A DNA stretch of 64,000 bases. Origin: Saturnia japonica. Its lineage: Eukaryota; Arthropoda; Insecta; Lepidoptera; Saturniidae. Numbering within the stretch: position 1 is the first letter of the stretch; every line of letters begins with the position of its first letter. A program made the translations under genes and the position numbers. Below the pieces are notes generated by a model. The model did not search any database and was not told where the DNA came from. It was given only the letters and a program-made list of their open reading frames with translations. The stretch is from the NCBI GenBank assembly GCA_033032175.1, contig CM065316.1, forward strand, positions 8,092,115-8,156,114, written 5' to 3'. Shown here one piece after another: positions 57,701-63,700 of this stretch.

Positions 57701-60700
57701 AATTTTTGACATTTCAAATATTAGTAGTAGATTAAATTGAAAGCACAATATATTAAGTATACATAGATTAGTGTTTTTGTATTATTTAACCGGAATATGT
57801 AATGAATCTACGCTTATTACTAAACTAGTACAAAACACTACAACGCAACTGAATAACGGACAGCATGTAACTGACGAAACCATTACTGCCGGTAGATTTT
57901 GTTCCTCAGATTAATTAAAAGATACAGTGACGGGCCTGCCTTCCCTAAGAGCGAATTCAAGTCATCTCCTCCATGTAATTCAATAACGCTTGCGATTACT
58001 TCGACGTTTATATATATCTGAGGCTTAAATATTATTCATTATTTACAATCAAAACAAGCAATGTAATCAGAACTTACTTTCGAGCTCGTAAAACAGGATC
58101 TGACAGGTGTAACGTTAGAATAGCCGGAGGCAGTAGGGGTTGCGTGTGGCAGACCAGTTATGTCAAGGAGACTCGTTGAGACCGTTTCTGCAAATAATAT
58201 ACAGTGGCCATCAAATGTCGACATAATTTATAGTGATAGGTAGCATATAGGTGTTCCTAAAATAAGTGTCAAATTTCATTGCTTCGTGCGTACGAAGTAT
58301 TTTACGACAAGCATAGCGAACGTTGACTATGGTCGTCGTAAAATGCCTATAGAACAGCGATTTTGGCCATAAAACTTTAAAATAGTGAATCTGTCGCAAA
58401 AATGAATTCATAGATTCTCCTTACGGATCTAAACTCGTTTGAATTATGTATAGGCCAAGTAGTTCTAAGTTATGTTGACGTGGGCGAACCCTATACATAA
58501 AGATGTTATTATTATGTCTTTCCTGTAAGAAGTCAATATGCAGATAGTTTATTTATATAAACTCGTTAGTGTGCTCTTCTAACACTTTATATAAAGTTAT
58601 TACTGTCATTATAATTTGAACATAAAATCGATTAAATTATGGTCGCAATAAATATGTAACAGATATAATGATATACTGGTACTAAGTCAATGCGTTTCGT
58701 ACGTCGCAACCTAATTAGCGTATAGGTTGTCTTGTTGATTGTACCTTTGTACTTTTAAGTAAATAATCTATCGATATATCGATACTTCTTATTACGTGAA
58801 CCTGTTAAAATCAATGCTTAAATGAAATTTCATTTTATTTATCACGCTAGTAATGGCATAACTAAAAACGAAGATATAATAATAAACAATAAGTTATTAT
58901 TTCAAAATTATAAAATTGATACAATGTTGTTTACTATAAATGTTACTTTAAATAACTGATAACTAATATGAATAACAAAAAATGATGACGACGACAAACT
59001 GGAACTTCAAATTAATCGTATTTTATCATTTTAATGTTTTTGGTGCATAAAACATCATATTTTATGACGACAAAAACTAGACGAAATTTTTCTTTATAAT
59101 TAATTACTCCCGATTATAAATTATATAAGAAAAACACATATACAGTATTTTGTCATCATTAAATATGATTTGTTATTTGATTGATACTTACACGATAGTA
59201 GTAACAAAAAGAATATTATACTTGGTAGGAGGAAATATGCAAATTTATTTCAGTATAATTTTCTTGTTAACTAGTAATCGACATTGATTTCATATACGTT
59301 AATTATTATTGAAATATAAAATTTAATAACATTAATATTTAGTCTATTCCATTTGTCTGCATGTAGCTTCATATCAATGAAACCTATTTTCTAATAGGAT
59401 TAGTACTTTCAAAGACCTTCAAAAATTCATCCAAATTCACAAAATTTACTTTTTTATAATATTGTTATAACATCTTTAAAATACCGTTACATTTACGTAC
59501 ACAAATTATTCCTACTCCTCAGTGAAACAAAATTCAAACTCACTTTACTGTTTTTAACTTAACAGTGGCCGTATTTACAGTATATTTCTCTATAGTCCTT
59601 TTGCAGATTTCTTCTATTTTTTTGTTTGTCATTTCCACTTCGTTGTCTAAAGCAGAACTGTCGAGGATCGGGATTCGGCTCGCTTATATACTCAAATAAA
59701 ACGTTCACGAAATCACCAAAAGGTTCTTGAACTTTACAACATGCGTCATTATTAAAAGAAGGGAAGCGTTCTATTTTAATAATTGCTCTTGAATGTGTGA
59801 GTAAATGCAATGCTTTATTGAATCTATGACTACATACTTGATGTTTCGAGTACATTCTAGACATTTAATTTTTTTTATTTAGGTTGTAACAATATTAACA
59901 GAGTTTTTTTTAACTTCCAGACTTGACCAGCACTTGATCCAGAGGCACGCACAACCAGCTGCCGCCTTCCAATGCGAGTTGTGCAACCGGGCGTATAGTT
60001 CCCGAGCATTGTTACTACGCCATAGAGCTCTCGCTCACACCGATATACGGAAATATCCCTGCGAAAATTGTCCTAAGGTGTGACATGAACTTTTGTTCTT
60101 AGTAAGACGCTATTTAAAATATTTCTTACTGAACTATTTACCGTATAATATTAATTAATTTTACTGGATAATATACAAGCAACCGCCCGCGAATTCGTTC
60201 GCCTTAACTACATTAAAAAAAGTTATTAAGATAAAAAACATTTTGAATTTAATTATTAGTAGTTCAACATATTTTCCAGAGATTAATAAACTCCTAAAAA
60301 CGTACAAGATTTACAAAAGTAGTATATATTTAAATGAATACTATAATATCCAAAGAAAGGTAGTCGGAATCAAACGATTGTATAAATAACAAGAAATATC
60401 AAAGTTTTTAACTTTTAATATATTAGTTAATAGAAAGAGAGTTTCGTGCAGTGGTTTCTAAGCTATAAATTTTCTCGGATATTTTCCTTATTTACATGAA
60501 TATATATATAGCATTAGATGTTTTTATCCAATTTTGATCACAGATCTTGCACTTTTTCCATTAGATACTATCTTTAGAATATGATTAAGGTTAATAAGGT
60601 TGTGGTTGGTTAGTGGTAATGAGTTAAATAATAACAATAGGTTTGGGAGTAAAATATTTCACGCGTTCCGAAACCTGATGTTATTTCAGGTATTTACCGA

Positions 60701-63700
60701 TCCTTCCAACCTCCAGCGCCACATCCGAGCGCAGCACGTGGGAGCTCGCAGCCACGCCTGTCCTGAGTGCGGCAAGACTTTCGCCACATCTTCGGGCCTT
60801 AAGCAGCACACGCACATACACTCCAGCGTAAAGCCGTTCCAGTGCAAGGTTTGCTTTAAGGTAAAATATTTTTTTAACTTTCTTTGGTAGATTTGATTAA
60901 TTTTAATAAATTGTATAAAGGCTTGTATTAACAGATCATTCGAAAAAGTTTCAATATTAATGTTAAGTGCAATTAAAATGCTCTTAACTTTCCAATGGAA
61001 TGTATTTATTTTAGGAAAGCCGCCACAAGTAAAACGAAGCGTAGTCCGATTCCATACTGAATTTTTGAGCCGTAACGTTGAACAATTAGGCACCATAGTT
61101 AAACGATATAGATACTTACATCTATTACATGGTGTACTATATACTTAGGACTATTATGACCTATTACAGGTCTTAAATTCACATAATAATAATAATAATT
61201 ACAGGTTAATAATAATAATAGCCACAAAAACTATGACTCATCAAGTTACATAGTCATGTAGATTTTACATAATACCATTTACATAAGAAGACTTGAAATA
61301 GTCTTCACATTGGAGAATATTTATCTTACAAAAAAAAAAACAATCACTTTATTGTGTTCAACATGCCAGTGTGAAAGGCACATTCATATTCACGACATAT
61401 AACTCAGTAACTAACAAACAAATAGCAACACAAAAACTTTATAATACAGTAATTTTTCCCCTTACATAAAAAAGACGAACTTAAGATAAAAAAGTGAACT
61501 TTAATCATAAGTCATTCTAAAACGTATAAAGTTCCTAAATATATTACAGCACAGCACATAAACACACGATATCGAAATATAAGACCAAACCATTTGTAAA
61601 CTATGTTTGTAATACATATCTAAGAAGTATCGAGTGTGATATAACAAGACGTTGTATAATAAAGATATTGTAAATAAGTTACTGTAAAAAACATGAAATA
61701 AATGACATTGATTTGTTATACGTAAAAAATGCAAGGATGACAATTACAACTCTCAACTTGTAATCATTAAAAATCTCCGTATAAGTATATCGTTGTGAGG
61801 CGACTACTACTTATCTGCCCACAATAATTAATCTGGTATAATCAGATTGTTAACTAGGTACTGTTTTTATTACGTATTAACTCAATAACAGTTTGACTTT
61901 ATTATTGGGCTGATATGTATAATTGTTGATGTTAGACTTTATGAGAGAAGGTAATTTAATAGTTATTCATATTTTCAGGCCTACACACAGTTTTCTAATC
62001 TGTGTCGTCACAAACGAATGCACGTTGCTTGCAGAGCATTGATCGAGTGTGGAAAATGTGGACAATCATTTACGTCTTACGCATCTCTTACTAAGCATAA
62101 AAGATTTTGTGATACTGCTACCGCAGCTTCAGTCAATCTTCGAGGACAAATGCCACAAGGCTTACCACAGATACCCCCGCTGCCAAACGTTGGGATGAAT
62201 ACATCGAATAATGGAAATCCCTTCCAAATGTACAGAGGTCCAGCATTACCGCTACCATACAGTACGTTTGCTCACTACCCAGCTTTATTTTCGGCTGCCG
62301 CAGCAGCCGGTTGTCCTTCAGACTTTTTAAATCCCTTGCTATTTAATGTCCAAGGAGCAAGACTTGCTATGGAACACGACATTGCTTTGTCAAATGCAAA
62401 TTTTCTTTCTAAACAACAAGAAGGTCGAATGTCTGCCAAGAGCATAGACAGTTCTGCTTCCCTTGACGACACGAAAAAACCCAAGGACGTGGAATTTAAT
62501 ACGATAAAAAAAGACAATGATAATGGAGACGTTGCAGTATCAAGCAAGTGTCAAGAAACTTTTGCTAAACAATCTCCTCCATTGTCAGAGGATATACCCT
62601 CACAGCAACGCCCTTCACCGGTTATACCGCTGCAAACGCCTATTATACCATTTAATTTTACTAAGGATGAATTGAAACGTAAGTCTCCATTTAATTTTTC
62701 TACAAAACTCAACAATAACAATTCACTTGGAAATACATGTCCATTGCCTAAAGATTTATCTAAGAATATAATAGTTGATGACAAAACTTCAGAATACTCT
62801 GAAAATGATGATGATGTAAAGAAGGATGAATATGATGAACCATTAGACTTATCTGTAACTAGAAGACAAAACGAAAAAGACTTAGAAGAAGATAGAGACG
62901 ATTGCTCTATCCGTAACTCTATTAAATCATATTCACCTCCTGAGAGCCCAGCAGATCGGAGTAAGACTCCTGAGAATGACACCACAGACGTTGATGTTGA
63001 AGCCGTAGAACCGAAACGAGAAGATTCTCCAATACAGTTGGTTTCCCCACAGCTAGCATTCCCCATGCCCGTCCATCCTCAGCATAACAACATAATGGAC
63101 GTAATGTATCGCCCTAGATTTTCTTCTTTTCACTCTTCGGAAACCATTTTAAATACACACCCTCACTATGTTCCGAGTCCTTTCAATTTTTTATCCCCAC
63201 TTCTCGGAACTGACGGTCCAGACAGGCAACCAAGCGGGTACGCTAAGTTTCGGGAATTGAGTGGTGGTTCTGTGAAGCTCCGTGATAGATACGCATGCAA
63301 GTTCTGCGGGAAGGTATTTCCCCGGAGCGCAAATCTGACGCGTCACCTCCGCACACACACTGGTGAACAGCCTTATAAATGTAAATATTGCGAGCGTTCC
63401 TTTTCAATTTCATCAAATTTGCAACGGCATGTGAGGAACATCCACAACAAAGAACGCCCGTTCCGATGTTCATTGTGTGATAGATGCTTCGGACAGCAGA
63501 CTAACTTGGATCGTCACCTTAAGAAACATGAGGCAGAAGGTGGGGACTCGCCGAGTTCAGTAGACACTGAACGGGATGACGCTTATTTTGATGAAATCAG
63601 GTCATTTATGGGAAAGGTGACTTGTTCCCCAACAGCACGCACTCCACCGGCAACTTCACCTCACGCACCTCCTCCACACCCGCCACACCCCCCTCCTCGT

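Larger units (their letters stand above)
50962..59920 (+). other. ham: ham intron 5 (9.0 kb)
   Basis: Splits zinc finger 1. Holds dispersed repeats (51462, 51735, 53515, 55320), three SINE-family-3 copies (52895, 54100, 54878) and, on the minus strand, the exon-like blocks at 57883-58187 and 59544-59682. Balanced-composition stretches at 52390-52600 and 56190-56340 are non-repetitive. The remainder is AT-rich without recognisable content. Confidence 0.85.

Noticed and set aside
60600..60689. Zinc-finger ORF starting at 60600
   Set aside because: The part before 60690 is intron 6; the acceptor TTATTTCAG and phase with exon 6 are clear.
62551..63066. 171-codon minus-strand ORF
   Set aside because: Lies wholly antisense to ham exon 8; a shadow of its Ser/Asp-rich coding sequence, with no splice sites or family match.
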